Assembly: GCF_038592905.1 (NCBI RefSeq) | Contig: NZ_CP151943.1 | Span: 3,174,501-3,238,500 of the forward strand | DNA: 64,000 nt | From: Neobacillus sp. FSL H8-0543 | GTDB lineage: Bacteria; Bacillota; Bacilli; Bacillales; Cytobacillaceae | Direction of reading: 5' to 3' | Shown: positions 24,670 to 35,093 of the stretch, one piece after another | How positions within the stretch are numbered: the first letter of the stretch is position 1 | Layout: the number at the start of each line of letters is the position of its first letter | The notes under the pieces: model-generated | Databases searched by the model: none | The model's input: the letters and a program-made list of their open reading frames with translations, nothing else | What the model was told of the DNA's origin: nothing | Translations under genes and position numbers: made by a program

Positions 24670-25743
24670 ATGTTACGTAATCAAAAAATTACTTTTAAAT
24701 TTACAATATTTTTTATTTTTATCACGATGATTCTTGCAGCATGCTCGAATAATCAAGCAAGCAATCCAAGTAACGATAAATCGCAAGGGGATACGGATCA
24801 GAAGAAGGAACTTGTCCAATTATTAAATGTTTCGTACGATCCGACTCGTGAGCTTTATGATGAATTTAATAAAGAGTTTGCTAAATATTGGGAAGAAGAA
24901 ACAGGCCAACCAGTTACCATTCAACAGTCTCATGGGGGGTCAGGGAAACAAGGGCGTGCGGTTATCGATGGACTGGAAGCAGACGTCGTCACACTAGCCT
25001 TAGCCTATGACATTGATGAAATTGCTGAATTGGGTCAATTGCTAAATAAAGAGTGGCAAACGGAATTTGAGGATAATTCTACTCCCTATACCTCATCGAT
25101 TGTTTTTTTAGTCAAAAAGGGAAACCCTAAAGGGATTAAGGATTGGGATGATTTAATCAAGGAGGATGTATCTGTTATTACCCCAAATCCAAAAACTTCA
25201 GGTGGAGCAAGGTGGAATTACTTAGCAGCATGGGCATTTGCGAAAGATAAATTTGCGGGCGATGAGGATAAAATTAAGGAATTTATCAGTCAGTTATATA
25301 AAAATGTTGAAGTCTTAGATTCGGGTGCACGCGGTTCAACAACTACTTTTGTTGAGCGTGGAATTGGGGATGTATTGATTGCTTGGGAGAACGAAGCCTT
25401 TCTAACACTTAATGAATTAGGCAAAGACAAATTTGAAATTGTTGTTCCGTCCATCAGTATTCTCGCTGAACCACCTGTGGCAATTGTTGATAAAGTAGTA
25501 GATAAAAAGGGTACGAGAGAAGTAGCGGAAGCCTATCTAGAATTTTTATACACAGACAAGGGACAGGAATTAGCAGCTAAACATTATTATCGACCTCGGA
25601 ATGAAGCCATTCTTGAGAAGTATGCCGATCAATTTCCGAAGATTAATTTAGTTACGATTGATGAGGACTTTGGCGGCTGGCAAAAAGCACAAGAAACTCA
25701 CTTTAGCGATGGTGGGACGTTTGACCAGATTTATCAGCCATAA
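24670..25743 (+). CDS. Sulfate ABC transporter substrate-binding lipoprotein
   Basis: 357-residue periplasmic-type sulfate/thiosulfate-binding protein. A lipoprotein signal ([17 protein letters not shown]) anchors it at the cysteine. The mature part shows [50 protein letters not shown] and [16 protein letters not shown], the SBP_bac_11 sulfate signature. The start ATG at 24670 has AAAGGAGGAATTAAC; the in-frame ATG at 24646 has no site. It is first in the sbp-cysT-cysW-cysA operon. Confidence 0.93.
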   Translation: MLRNQKITFKFTIFFIFITMILAACSNNQASNPSNDKSQGDTDQKKELVQLLNVSYDPTRELYDEFNKEFAKYWEEETGQPVTIQQSHGGSGKQGRAVIDGLEADVVTLALAYDIDEIAELGQLLNKEWQTEFEDNSTPYTSSIVFLVKKGNPKGIKDWDDLIKEDVSVITPNPKTSGGARWNYLAAWAFAKDKFAGDEDKIKEFISQLYKNVEVLDSGARGSTTTFVERGIGDVLIAWENEAFLTLNELGKDKFEIVVPSISILAEPPVAIVDKVVDKKGTREVAEAYLEFLYTDKGQELAAKHYYRPRNEAILEKYADQFPKINLVTIDEDFGGWQKAQETHFSDGGTFDQIYQP

Positions 25744-25816
25744 AGTTTAGATAGTACTTGTATGGGTGTTCCAACTGGGACACCCCTAATGAATCACTAC
25801 GGAAGGGGTCAACCTC

Positions 25817-26650
25817 ATGCCTCGTATACAAAGCATGAAATGGAAAAGAAATCGTGTGTTACCTGGATTCGGTCTGTCGCTAGGTTTTACGATGTTTTAC
25901 ATTAGCATTCTTGTCATATTGCCTTTATCGATGATTTTTTTAAATTCAGTGACGGTTGAATGGTCAAAAATCTGGGGAACGATTTCCGATCCTAGGGTAG
26001 TTGCATCCTATCGGCTTAGCTTCGGGGCATCATTTTTAGCCGCACTAATCAACGTTGTCTTTGGCGTGTTAATCGCGTGGGTACTGGTTCGTTATCGTTT
26101 TCCAGGAAGTCGGATCATTGATGGGCTTGTTGATTTGCCGTTTGCCTTACCAACCGCGATTGCAGGAATTGCCTTAACCACTTTGTATGCTGAAAACGGC
26201 TGGATTGGTCAATTCTTAGGCTTTAAAGTGGCGTTTACTCCAATTGGAATCACCATAGCCTTAACCTTTATCGGATTACCTTTTGTTGTGCGGACAGTAC
26301 AGCCCGTTTTGCAAAGCTTAGAAAAAGAAATAGAAGAAGCCTCTGCATGTTTAGGGGCAACCAGGCTGCAAACCTTCGTAAAAGTTATTTTTCCAGAACT
26401 ACTTCCTGCTGCACTTACTGGCTTTGCTCTTGCCTTTGCGCGAGCCCTTGGTGAATATGGGTCGGTTATTTTTATTGCAGGGAATATGCCGATGAGGACA
26501 GAAATTACACCGCTTTTAATCATGACAAAGCTAGAACAATATGATTATGCCGGGGCTACTGCAATTGCCGCTGTTATGTTGATTTTTGCTTTTATCATGT
26601 TATTGATTATTAATCTATTACAATGGTGGACAAATAGAAAATTCATATAA
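25817..26650 (+). CDS. cysT: Sulfate ABC transporter permease CysT
   Basis: 277-residue inner-membrane permease with six predicted helices. FGLSLGFTMFYISILVILPLS opens it, DLPFALPTAIAGIALTTLYAENGWIG follows, and the cytoplasmic EAA loop is EEASACLGATRLQTFVKVIFPELLPA. The end of the protein (LGEYGSVIFIAGNMPMRTEITPLLI) matches CysT/CysU. It pairs with CysW encoded 15 bases downstream and CysA to import sulfate or thiosulfate. Confidence 0.93.
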   Translation: MPRIQSMKWKRNRVLPGFGLSLGFTMFYISILVILPLSMIFLNSVTVEWSKIWGTISDPRVVASYRLSFGASFLAALINVVFGVLIAWVLVRYRFPGSRIIDGLVDLPFALPTAIAGIALTTLYAENGWIGQFLGFKVAFTPIGITIALTFIGLPFVVRTVQPVLQSLEKEIEEASACLGATRLQTFVKVIFPELLPAALTGFALAFARALGEYGSVIFIAGNMPMRTEITPLLIMTKLEQYDYAGATAIAAVMLIFAFIMLLIINLLQWWTNRKFI

Positions 26651-26665
26651 AAATGAGGTGAAAGA

Positions 26666-27553
26666 ATGGCTGGAAATGTTTCATTGCAATATTCGAGACC
26701 ACCGTTGAATCATTCCAACAGAGCTCCTGAATCACGTTTTGTACGCTGGGGACTGATTACGATTGCCTTAGGATTCTTATTTTTATTTCTCGTAATACCG
26801 CTTATAGCCATTTTTGTAAAAGCCTTTGATAAAGGGAGCGCTGTATTTTTCTCAGCGATTAGCCATCCAGATGCCTTATCAGCTATCAAGTTAACCTTGC
26901 TCGTTACCCTAATTGTTGTCCCACTTAATGCTGTATTTGGAGTTGCTGCTGCCTGGGTTGTTACGAAATTTCAATTTAGGGGAAAAAGTATTCTGATTAC
27001 GATTATTGACCTTCCGTTTGCGATTTCTCCCGTTATTGCGGGCTTAGTGTTTGTCCTATTATTTAGTTCGCATGGAGTGTTTGGACCATGGCTCTTGGAT
27101 CATAATATTAAAATTCTCTTTGCTGTACCAGGGATTGTTCTGGCAACCCTTTTGGTGACCTTACCGTTTGTAGCCCGCGAACTCATACCACTGATGCAAG
27201 CACAAGGAACGGCGGATGAGGAGGCATCATTAACGCTGGGCGCAAGCGGATGGAGGACGTTTTTATTTGTGACCCTGCCGAATATTAAATGGGGATTATT
27301 ATATGGAATTATTCTATGCAGTGCACGTGCCATTGGAGAATTTGGGGCGGTTTCAGTCGTTTCAGGGCATATTCGTGGGTTAACCAACACGATGCCTCTC
27401 CATATTGAAATTTTATACAATGAATATCAATTTTCAGCAGCCTTTGCTGTTGCTTCACTCATGTCGTTTTTCGCGATCATTACGTTAGTGGTGAAAAACT
27501 TTATTGAGTGGAAGGCAAAAAAATCAATCATTTCTGAAGAAGGGAGTTCCTAG
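26666..27553 (+). CDS. cysW: Sulfate ABC transporter permease CysW
   Basis: 295-residue permease, partner of CysT. It has a hydrophilic amino tail, then [53 protein letters not shown], the EAA loop [27 protein letters not shown] and [19 protein letters not shown], all diagnostic of CysW. A GAGGTGAAAGA site precedes ATG. The stop codon lies one base before the cysA start. Confidence 0.93.
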   Translation: MAGNVSLQYSRPPLNHSNRAPESRFVRWGLITIALGFLFLFLVIPLIAIFVKAFDKGSAVFFSAISHPDALSAIKLTLLVTLIVVPLNAVFGVAAAWVVTKFQFRGKSILITIIDLPFAISPVIAGLVFVLLFSSHGVFGPWLLDHNIKILFAVPGIVLATLLVTLPFVARELIPLMQAQGTADEEASLTLGASGWRTFLFVTLPNIKWGLLYGIILCSARAIGEFGAVSVVSGHIRGLTNTMPLHIEILYNEYQFSAAFAVASLMSFFAIITLVVKNFIEWKAKKSIISEEGSS

Positions 27554-27554
27554 G

Positions 27555-28625
27555 ATGAGTATTCAAATTAATAATATCTCAAAATCATTCGGAACATTTA
27601 AAGCGCTTGATCAAATTAATTTTGATATTCAAACAGGTGAACTGATTGCGCTCCTAGGACCCTCTGGTTCTGGTAAAACATCTCTCCTTAGGATCATTGC
27701 CGGATTGGAGGAGGCGAATCAGGGAACCATTTTTTTTGAAGAAGAAGATATTACCCATATTCATACAAAAGAGCGAAAAGTAGGCTTTGTCTTTCAACAT
27801 TATGCTTTGTTTCGCCATATGACCGTATTTGATAATATTGCCTATGGTTTGAAAGTGCGACCGCGAAAAACACGTCCTTCCAAGCAAGAGATTGCCGAAA
27901 AGGTTGGGGATTTACTGAAGTTAGTAAAATTAGAGGCTTTTGCCGATCGGTATCCCTCACATTTGTCAGGAGGACAACGGCAACGCGTGGCTTTAGCGAG
28001 GGCGTTAGCGGTTGAGCCGAAGGTCCTGTTGTTAGATGAACCGTTTGGAGCATTAGATGCGAAAGTACGGAAAGATCTTCGTAGATGGTTACGAAAGTTA
28101 CATGATGAATATGAAATTACCAGTATTTTTGTGACTCATGATCAAGAGGAAGCACTCGACGTTGCAGATAGGATAGTGGTCATGAATGAAGGGAAGATTG
28201 AGCAAATTGGAACCCCAGAGGAAGTCTATGAACATCCGAATAGCCCGTTTGTTTATAACTTTTTAGGTAATGTTAATTTGTTTAAAGGACGTTTGGAAAA
28301 AGGGAAATTACGACAAGGGAATTTTATTGTAGATGCACCTGAATTCTTAGGAACAGAGAATATTGAAGCAGTTGGATATGTCCGACCTCATGATATAAGC
28401 ATTGAACTTGAGCAAAGTACGACGTCAGTCGCCGCTGGGATAAGTCATGTTCACTTAGTCGGAGCGGTTGTACGTCTTGAACTAATCCGAAAAGATACTG
28501 GAGAGTTTCTTGAAGCTGAACTAACCAAAGAATACTTTCGAAGCCTGCAGTTAAAAACAGGTGATCAAGTCTATGTAAAACCAAAAAACCTAAGGGTATT
28601 CATACCTGAGGACTATTCTATCTAA
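27555..28625 (+). CDS. cysA: Sulfate ABC transporter ATP-binding protein CysA
   Basis: 356-residue ATPase. Walker A is GPSGSGKTS near residue 36, the signature is [16 protein letters not shown], and Walker B is [29 protein letters not shown], the CysA-type linker. The carboxy part is a regulatory TOBE-like domain ([13 protein letters not shown]). The true start is ATG 27555 ([13 protein letters not shown]), after GAAGGGAG inside the end of cysW. An earlier frame start at 27504 lies within cysW. Confidence 0.93.
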   Translation: MSIQINNISKSFGTFKALDQINFDIQTGELIALLGPSGSGKTSLLRIIAGLEEANQGTIFFEEEDITHIHTKERKVGFVFQHYALFRHMTVFDNIAYGLKVRPRKTRPSKQEIAEKVGDLLKLVKLEAFADRYPSHLSGGQRQRVALARALAVEPKVLLLDEPFGALDAKVRKDLRRWLRKLHDEYEITSIFVTHDQEEALDVADRIVVMNEGKIEQIGTPEEVYEHPNSPFVYNFLGNVNLFKGRLEKGKLRQGNFIVDAPEFLGTENIEAVGYVRPHDISIELEQSTTSVAAGISHVHLVGAVVRLELIRKDTGEFLEAELTKEYFRSLQLKTGDQVYVKPKNLRVFIPEDYSI

Positions 28626-28628
28626 TCT

Positions 28629-28641
28629 GGTGCCTGTCACC
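28629..28641. repeat. Dispersed GGTGCCTGTCACC repeat, copy 2
   Basis: Exact copy, four bases after the cysA stop codon. Confidence 0.7.
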
Positions 28642-28693
28642 CCGACAAACCCTAGCTCGAAGAAACTTAATATATCATAATAAAGCAATCTAA

Positions 28694-28735
28694 AAAAACT
28701 CATTTGCAATGATGAAATTGCAAATGAGTTTTTGA
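28694..28735 (+). terminator. Bidirectional terminator between cysA and the UvrA-like gene
   Basis: AAAACTCATTTGCAA pairs with TTGCAAATGAGTTTT; A/T runs flank both sides and serve both convergent transcripts. Confidence 0.85.
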
Positions 28736-28749
28736 TTACTATCTACTAT

Positions 28750-31700
28750 TTAACTGTTCTCCACCAAACATTGATATACCGCCATCATATCTCGTTTATT
28801 CAACTCACGAATACGATTGAAAATTGGAATATCTGCAACCTCTTCAGTAATTAGATTATCAGCAACAACATCCCTTACTGTACCCGTTAGCCACGTTTGT
28901 ACGTCGATACCCTCGACGATTTCCTTACGCCCTTCATCATTGATGCCGCTCGCATAACAACTTACACAGGGTAACGATAATTTATTCACGCCATCATGGA
29001 CGCCATCCTCTGAAATGACTTTCTTTCCCTTACAGAATGGACATGGATGACTTGCCTTTATCTTATTAATTAGGGTAACAATTTTCTTGTAACCAAACGC
29101 TTCATAGACATAGGTTATCTTTTTGTATTTTCCATTAGTGAAATACCTATCAATAATGGTTTCTCTTGTTTCAATAATATTGGCAAAATCACAGATGGTG
29201 ATCTGATTTTCACTGCTTATTGCTTCAATATTGCCTTTAATCTTGTCCCAGAATGGTAAGACATTTTGTAAAACCATTTCATAACCAACAAAGCTTGCTA
29301 GTTCCAGTTCAAACATTTTCAACCTTACCTGTGTTTCCCTAGGAAGTACTGAAACCTCTTCCGTAAGTAACATCTCGCCGCCAACAATCGCTTTTAGTTT
29401 TACCAGTTCAGGTAATTTCCCAACTGTTTTGATGACTTGGTCAATCGGTTGCTGAATAAGCTCGCGAATATCCGTGTCACCATATTTTAGCTTTTTATGA
29501 TGGTTAAGCACGGTTCCGTGACAGACTTGACAGGGTATCATCTCTTTTGATGCTTTCATCTGCTCTTTAATAATGGATTTCGAGATAAACATGTAACGGC
29601 CAAGGATTAAATTAAAGCCTTCCCAGGTTCTTTGTGCTTTGCCTGCTTTATCATAAAATGACTTCTCCCAATAGCCGTATAAAAAGGTATGCTTTTCGGC
29701 TTCTGTCATCTCATTAAAGCTCTTACTGATATCGTGACCCAGTTCATTCTTAATCTCATCAAATAAGAATTGCAACTTTGGGTATTGATACCATTTTAAT
29801 ACCTCCATCACATCTGGATGTAATAAACCATCCCAGAATGGCACGTTTTTATTTTGAATTACCACATCAAAATCAAATTTTTCAATTACTTGACGCCCCG
29901 AACAACATGGACAATGATTGTCTTGATTATAGAAATCAAAACTTCTTGTATCTTTATTAGTTGGATGTGCAGCGACAATATGATTGATCAATCCACCCAT
30001 TTCATAGAGAAAACTATATTGACTATACAAATGCCTTTCAAGATCGATCGCAATAACGGGAGCAATCGTGTCAGACTCGTATTCTCCATAAATCAAACGG
30101 GCCATGGATGATAAGCTTTTTAAGATACCACCCTTATAGATATTCTCTGCATTTTTAAAATAGGCAATATGATTATCATTTAAGTAGTGAACACCATTTT
30201 TGGGCGTTAGTGTCGATGAAATCTGTAATGTAGAATCACCATCTTCACTAGGTCCTTGACGATAATAATCCGCATGACTAATCACATCAAGCTGTCTGAC
30301 TGGCTCAAACTGTCTCTTACCAAAATCAACGATAAAATCAGAGTTTTCAAGCATATAGGCATTATGTTCAATCATCAGGATACTGACAGATTCATCCTCC
30401 AGTATGACCCTTACACTATCAATGAATTGGTTTAATATATTTTGTGATAAACCTTTTGAAGGCTCGTCAAAAATAAACAGCGTATGGGGATTTCTTGTAT
30501 TAGCAAAGAGTTCAGAAACTAAATGGACACATTGAAATTCACCCGTAGATAAGGTTTTTGTTTGTCTCTCTAAAGTCAAATAACCAAGTCCAAGTTTAAT
30601 CAATAAACTCAGGCGTTTATGTGCGATATCTTCATTTGGTAGTTCTTCAATAATATCTTCAATTGAGCGCTGAAATATATCATCAATATCATCGCTATAT
30701 TTTGTGAGTTTCTTTTTAATATCAAGAAACGTCGCAACGGTTGACCGACTGGTAATTGATTGATTTCGGTCCTGGCCAACGACAACCAATTTGTCTTTTG
30801 GATAACGTTTCAGAAAATCCTTGGCGATACACTCATTAACAAGGGTAGATTTCCCGCATCCAGATTCACCCGTAAAGGTGACTAGTCTATTTTTGGGAAT
30901 CTGGATTTCCTCCATTTGAATATTACGGTAGTAAAGATCATGAAATTGATAAAATTCTGTTGGTATTACTGGATTTCGTTCCCAAGGAATTGGTTTTGGA
31001 CGTGGTGATTCTTCAACGATTTTCCCACCATATTTACCGCTCCCAGGGCCAAAGAACAATTGCTTACCGGTTGCATCAAGTACCGTGTCAGAATGATCAA
31101 TTAGCCAAATTTGATTCTTATAGCCTAATTGTTTAATCTGATCGAGAATTTTCAACAGTGTTTGGTGATCAAGTCCAACAGATATTTCATCAATAATAAT
31201 AACGGTATTTTCACTAGTAGCCATGAATTCTGCCAAGAAAAGCCGTGTTATTTCTCCGCCTGATAATGTACCCATAATCCGATTTAAGGTTAAGTAACCG
31301 ATATTCATATTGATAATATTTTTGAGAATATGTTGTTTCGCTTCACTAATATGTAAAATGTCAGCTAATGAAAAAATGGATTCAATGCTTAAGTTGTTAG
31401 TATCTGAAATTGTATGTGGTTTATCAAATAAATCTATCGTATATTGCTCAATATCTTGATTATAGCGCCTGCCATAACACTTCGGACATTCAACATTTTT
31501 GGTTGTACCGCGCCCTTTACAATCAGGACACCAGCCTAATGGATTATTAAATGAAAATACTTCTGGAGATAGATGATATTTTTCAGCTATGCGATCGCGA
31601 ATCTCTTTGAATGCGCCCGTATGTGTACCAATGGTTGACCGAGGATTGGATGAAATTGAGGCTTTCCCAAGAAAAAGGACTAAAGGCATTTCCTCCATTT

Positions 31701-31920
31701 TGATGGCACTGAAATTAGTTTCCATAATATTGGAAAATAAGTACTGGTATTCCGCCTTTGGCAATAAGGAAACGAGTCGCTTCTTAGATTCTTCCCCAAT
31801 CGTTTGGCAAAAAGTGGTTTTCCCTGATCCAGACAAACCAGCAATTCCTAACGATTGATCACTCGGCAGTGCGGTGTCTAATTTGTTAATATTGTTTGCT
31901 ATTAATTGTTTAACTTTCAA
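28750..31920 (-). CDS. UvrA-like ABC ATPase with long zinc-finger carboxy extension
   Basis: 1056 residues. ATPase 1 has Walker A GLSGSGKTT (28-36), a zinc finger C131/C134/C145/C148 (CPDCKGRGTT, ECPKC), signature LSGGE (219-223) and IIIDEISVGLD. ATPase 2 has GESGCGKST (351-359), LSTGE (457-461) and FIFDEPSKGL. From about residue 500 a further 550 residues carry more CxxC pairs (CPCC, CQVC, CPFC, CVSC). It is not the repair UvrA: the order is UvrA-like but the UvrB-binding insertion is not evident and the tail is unusual. UvrA-like paralogues are linked to drug resistance or DNA damage tolerance; the role here is unknown. Confidence 0.85.
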   Translation of the reverse strand: MKVKQLIANNINKLDTALPSDQSLGIAGLSGSGKTTFCQTIGEESKKRLVSLLPKAEYQYLFSNIMETNFSAIKMEEMPLVLFLGKASISSNPRSTIGTHTGAFKEIRDRIAEKYHLSPEVFSFNNPLGWCPDCKGRGTTKNVECPKCYGRRYNQDIEQYTIDLFDKPHTISDTNNLSIESIFSLADILHISEAKQHILKNIINMNIGYLTLNRIMGTLSGGEITRLFLAEFMATSENTVIIIDEISVGLDHQTLLKILDQIKQLGYKNQIWLIDHSDTVLDATGKQLFFGPGSGKYGGKIVEESPRPKPIPWERNPVIPTEFYQFHDLYYRNIQMEEIQIPKNRLVTFTGESGCGKSTLVNECIAKDFLKRYPKDKLVVVGQDRNQSITSRSTVATFLDIKKKLTKYSDDIDDIFQRSIEDIIEELPNEDIAHKRLSLLIKLGLGYLTLERQTKTLSTGEFQCVHLVSELFANTRNPHTLFIFDEPSKGLSQNILNQFIDSVRVILEDESVSILMIEHNAYMLENSDFIVDFGKRQFEPVRQLDVISHADYYRQGPSEDGDSTLQISSTLTPKNGVHYLNDNHIAYFKNAENIYKGGILKSLSSMARLIYGEYESDTIAPVIAIDLERHLYSQYSFLYEMGGLINHIVAAHPTNKDTRSFDFYNQDNHCPCCSGRQVIEKFDFDVVIQNKNVPFWDGLLHPDVMEVLKWYQYPKLQFLFDEIKNELGHDISKSFNEMTEAEKHTFLYGYWEKSFYDKAGKAQRTWEGFNLILGRYMFISKSIIKEQMKASKEMIPCQVCHGTVLNHHKKLKYGDTDIRELIQQPIDQVIKTVGKLPELVKLKAIVGGEMLLTEEVSVLPRETQVRLKMFELELASFVGYEMVLQNVLPFWDKIKGNIEAISSENQITICDFANIIETRETIIDRYFTNGKYKKITYVYEAFGYKKIVTLINKIKASHPCPFCKGKKVISEDGVHDGVNKLSLPCVSCYASGINDEGRKEIVEGIDVQTWLTGTVRDVVADNLITEEVADIPIFNRIRELNKRDMMAVYQCLVENS

Positions 31921-32040
31921 ATTTGATCTCCTCTCAAATCTCTAACTTGATCTCTTTTTTGCATCGTTCTATTTTGATAGTATCATTATTTCCTATTTTT
32001 CAGAATTAATAAGCAATAGGCCAGGAATTTATTAACCTAA

Positions 32041-32074
32041 AAAGAGGTCTTGTTCATTTGATCAAGACCTCTTT
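32041..32074 (-). terminator. Terminator of the phoX-tat operon
   Basis: AAAGAGGTCTTG pairs with CAAGACCTCTTT; on the minus strand a T-run closes the unit after tatC. Confidence 0.85.
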
Positions 32075-32084
32075 CTTATGGGAT

Positions 32085-32807
32085 TTATGCTGCAACGTTT
32101 ACTTGTTGTTTTTTCCTATATACAACCTTTGATAATAAAATGCTGCACTCATATAGAAATATGAGTGGGATGATTACCAAAATATCTGATAGAAAATCTG
32201 GAGGGGTGATTAAAACGGCTGTTAAAATTAAGACAAAATAGGAGTACTTCCGCACTTTTTGCAAGCGGTAGGGGTTTAAGACTCCTAGACTTGTTAGGAA
32301 CATGATCACCACTGGAAGTTCAAATAAAAATCCGAAGGGAAGGGTCATATGAATTAAAAACCTGAAATATTTTTCCGTCGTAAAGAAGGTCATAAACATC
32401 CCCTCTGACATAGAGAGAAGGAATTGAAATACGATCGGAAAAATAACAAAATAGCCAAAACTTATCCCAATAATAAATAGAAGGAATAGAGCGGGAATAT
32501 AGGCCAAGGTGACCTTTCGCTCTGTATCTTTCAGTGCAGGACGAACAAACAGCCAAATTTGATAGGCAGCCATTGGGATTGTCCCTGAAATGGCAATGAC
32601 CGAGGCCAGAATCAAATATACCCATAAAACATCACTTGGTCCTAATACAGCCAGTTTCACTTGTAAGTCCTTAACCAGCCAGTTATAAATATCCTGTACG
32701 TAAATGAAGGATAGAATAAACCAAAGCATAAAAGTTCCTAGGGTAAAAATAAGCCGTTTTCGTAATTCTTCAAAATGACCAATAAGGTCCAATTCATGAT
32801 TATGCAT
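32085..32807 (-). CDS. tatC: Twin-arginine translocase subunit TatC
   Basis: 240-residue polytopic membrane protein with six helices. The conserved opening HNHELDLIGHFEELRKRLIFTL and the FELPVVIMFLTSLGVL region identify TatC, the receptor that reads twin-arginine signal peptides. I chose ATG 32807 because the ATG at 32810 is only two bases from the GGAGGG site. It follows tatA on the same strand and shares the operon with a Tat substrate (PhoX), echoing the phoD-tatAd-tatCd arrangement of B. subtilis. Confidence 0.95.
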   Translation of the reverse strand: MHNHELDLIGHFEELRKRLIFTLGTFMLWFILSFIYVQDIYNWLVKDLQVKLAVLGPSDVLWVYLILASVIAISGTIPMAAYQIWLFVRPALKDTERKVTLAYIPALFLLFIIGISFGYFVIFPIVFQFLLSMSEGMFMTFFTTEKYFRFLIHMTLPFGFLFELPVVIMFLTSLGVLNPYRLQKVRKYSYFVLILTAVLITPPDFLSDILVIIPLIFLYECSILLSKVVYRKKQQVNVAA

Positions 32808-32875
32808 CATAGCCCTCCATTCGTAAAAAGAAGATGTAAGCCTGTTAAATTGCTTACATCTACCTTACTAATTGA

Positions 32876-33076
32876 TCAAATGGTTTTCTCTTCATTCTTC
32901 TTCGCCTGTTCTTTCACTGGTTCATCATCAGAAACAAGATCTCTCGTTGATTTCTTGAATTCCTTGAGTGTGGAACCCACTGCACGACCTAATTCAGGCA
33001 ATTTAGAAGGTCCGAAAATGATTAGAGCAATCACAAGGACGAGAATTAAACCAGGAATACCTATGTTCTGAAACAA
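32876..33076 (-). CDS. tatA: Twin-arginine translocase subunit TatA
   Basis: 66 residues. One amino-terminal transmembrane helix ([24 protein letters not shown]) with the [10 protein letters not shown] hinge is followed by the amphipathic helix [18 protein letters not shown] and a charged tail. It forms the translocation pore with TatC, whose gene starts 66 bases downstream. A strong AAAGGAGGAG site precedes the start. Confidence 0.95.
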   Translation of the reverse strand: MFQNIGIPGLILVLVIALIIFGPSKLPELGRAVGSTLKEFKKSTRDLVSDDEPVKEQAKKNEEKTI

Positions 33077-33091
33077 TAAAAACTCCTCCTT

Positions 33092-33271
33092 TTAGATAGC
33101 TTGTTTCCCTTTATTCCTTTGGCAGACATAATTAAAAAGCTTATACTTTGCTTCCTTATTACAAAGATGACAATGGGAACTAACCGTTTCTTCCTCTCCG
33201 ATCAATTTAACGTGAGGGAGAAAGATAAACTTCAAAGCATCCTTGACGTGGTCTGAACAAACAACAACCAT
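33092..33271 (-). CDS. CxxH/CxxC family small protein
   Basis: 59-residue protein with the spaced motifs CSDH (near residue 5) and CHLC (near residue 35), matching the small CxxH/CxxC proteins conserved in bacilli; these residues probably bind one metal ion. I placed the start at MVVVCSDHV (33271), which has AAGGAG ten bases upstream and gives the family length. A longer frame begins at 33322. It lies between phoX and tatA. Function unknown; its place in a Tat operon could point to metal or redox handling. Confidence 0.75.
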   Translation of the reverse strand: MVVVCSDHVKDALKFIFLPHVKLIGEEETVSSHCHLCNKEAKYKLFNYVCQRNKGKQAI

Positions 33272-33366
33272 GGTTTGAAAACTCCTTCCATAATAATAAG
33301 CAAGGCGTAAACTAACCTGCATGTTTACACCTTGTTATTCAGAAACTCAGGTTTCCTATTTCATCA

Positions 33367-34983
33367 TTATTTAAAGCTTCCACCTTGGATGGCTACTAAA
33401 CAAGAGCGTCCGAATGAATAACCAGGGTATTGATTCCAGGTAGATGGGTGTTGTACATCAATGAAAAATGTACGTTCATCTGGAGTTAACCATGGACCTG
33501 TTAATTCACTCCCCTTAGGACCTGAGGCGAATTGATGAGGTTCACCATAATTCTTTCCATCGGTTGGAATCATGAATACACCACAGTTTTTATAGGCAGC
33601 ATAAACATTCGTTTCAGTAGCACCGTAATCTTCTACTACCCAAAGATTTCCTTTGCTGTCAAAGTGAAGGTTATCAGGGCAAGTAATGCCAGTTTTTTCC
33701 CCACCAGCAACAAAAACTTCAAATGTGAATGTATCACTCGCATGATCGCCATTAGTAGGGGCGAAGCGTATAATTTGACCATGGAAATTCCCATGTCCTG
33801 TGTTATTGGTTAAAGCTAAAAAGACCGTTTCATCATGTGGATGAATTTCTACATCTTCAGGACGATCTAATTTCGTTCCTCCAACAAGAATTCCAGCTTC
33901 ACGTGCATTCGTTAAAACTTCGGCTTGGTTAGCATATTTGCTTTGAAGCGTGGGATTCGTTGCATAATCCAGTGCCACCCAGCTTTGTTTGCTAAGATTG
34001 GCAACATATAAGGTTCCACTTTCTAAAATATCAAAGTTGGCTTCCCGATTTTTGGGGTTGAATTTTTTAGCACTTACGAATTTGTAGAAACAGGCATCAC
34101 CTTTATCATCACCCATATATACAACAACCCTTCCGTCTTTGGTTTGGCCCATTGCTGTATTTTCATGGGCAAATCGCCCCAGTGCTGTATGCTTGCGAAC
34201 CGGTCGATTAGGGTCAAAAGGATCTACTTCAACCACCCAACCATAATGATTATCATTAAAGTTTGGCCAGCCATAGTCATCGCCATATTCCGTGTTTTCT
34301 TCACAAGATAGCACAGTGTTCCATAATGTGCGTCCACCGCTACAGTTTCCTAATGATCCAACAACGCTAGTTGCACCATTTACCGCTTGGCTTCCACGTG
34401 CTGGACCAGTAAGTTCGATGGGAGTTGTACCATCTACACGGCGGTTATATGTATCATCTTGAATAAGGTTCCAACGACCTTTTTCTTTCTTAACATGTAT
34501 AACAGAACCACCAACTGCTTCTTTTTCAAGTTTTAGCATTTCAGGGTAGTTTGCTAGATTTTGCTTTTTAAAAGTAGATGGATCTATTCCAAGCATCTCC
34601 ATGTAGTTTCCAGGCTCTGGAAACTCGTGATTTACCCAGATTAAGCCGTCTTCGGAATGATTTCCACCTTGTAAACTATCAATAGGGAAGTAGACTGTAA
34701 GGTCGGCAGCGTCTCCGAATATTTCACCCTTTGAGTTAATGACATCACCATAAGAAGCAATAATATTATAGTTGTATCCGTTAGGCAGTACGATATCGTT
34801 TTCCCATGTCCGACTAATTGGTTTGAAAGGTGTGGTAAGCGGTTTTCCCTTCCCTGATGGTTGTCCATCCATTAAGTGGTTTCCAGTCATTGCGTTACCT
34901 GTTAAGGCCCCAATCCCTGTTGACGCTGCAACAATTGCGGCTGTACTACTTCCTACATAGGTTAAAAATAAACGACGGTCCAT
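33367..34983 (-). CDS. phoX: PhoX family alkaline phosphatase, Tat-exported
   Basis: 538-residue DUF839/PhoX phosphatase. The start MDRRLFLTYVGSSTAAIVAA is a twin-arginine signal peptide (DRRLFL). The mature protein has DGLIWVNHEFPEP, SQAVNGATSVVGSLGNCSGGRTLWNTVLSCEEN, GRFAHENTAMGQ, VYMGDDKGDACFYKFV and LDRPEDVEIHP, all typical of PhoX, a calcium/iron enzyme that releases phosphate from esters outside the cell. ATG 34983 is favoured over 34989 by the distance to GGGAGA. A PhoP-type box lies upstream and tatA/tatC lie downstream. Confidence 0.93.
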   Translation of the reverse strand: MDRRLFLTYVGSSTAAIVAASTGIGALTGNAMTGNHLMDGQPSGKGKPLTTPFKPISRTWENDIVLPNGYNYNIIASYGDVINSKGEIFGDAADLTVYFPIDSLQGGNHSEDGLIWVNHEFPEPGNYMEMLGIDPSTFKKQNLANYPEMLKLEKEAVGGSVIHVKKEKGRWNLIQDDTYNRRVDGTTPIELTGPARGSQAVNGATSVVGSLGNCSGGRTLWNTVLSCEENTEYGDDYGWPNFNDNHYGWVVEVDPFDPNRPVRKHTALGRFAHENTAMGQTKDGRVVVYMGDDKGDACFYKFVSAKKFNPKNREANFDILESGTLYVANLSKQSWVALDYATNPTLQSKYANQAEVLTNAREAGILVGGTKLDRPEDVEIHPHDETVFLALTNNTGHGNFHGQIIRFAPTNGDHASDTFTFEVFVAGGEKTGITCPDNLHFDSKGNLWVVEDYGATETNVYAAYKNCGVFMIPTDGKNYGEPHQFASGPKGSELTGPWLTPDERTFFIDVQHPSTWNQYPGYSFGRSCLVAIQGGSFK

Positions 34984-35027
34984 AATCATTCTCCCTTTTA
35001 TCGGTAGTTTAGTAACTTACAACTTTG

Positions 35028-35093
35028 ATTATAGGTACTCACCAAAGGAATGTTAATTAAGGGAGTGTAAAGAATTATTAAGAAAACTTAAAC
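35028..35093 (-). promoter_or_regulatory. Probable PhoP box and promoter of phoX-tat
   Basis: On the minus strand four hexamers TTTAAG, TTAATA, TTTACA and TTAATT start at 11, 10 and 11 base steps (35093 to 35056). That is the spacing of PhoP direct repeats TT(A/C/T)A(C/A/T)A. A further TTAACA overlaps the last one. A TATAAT -10 box lies at 35033-35028, about 20 bases downstream, and no good -35 is needed. The site predicts phosphate-starvation induction. Confidence 0.7.
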
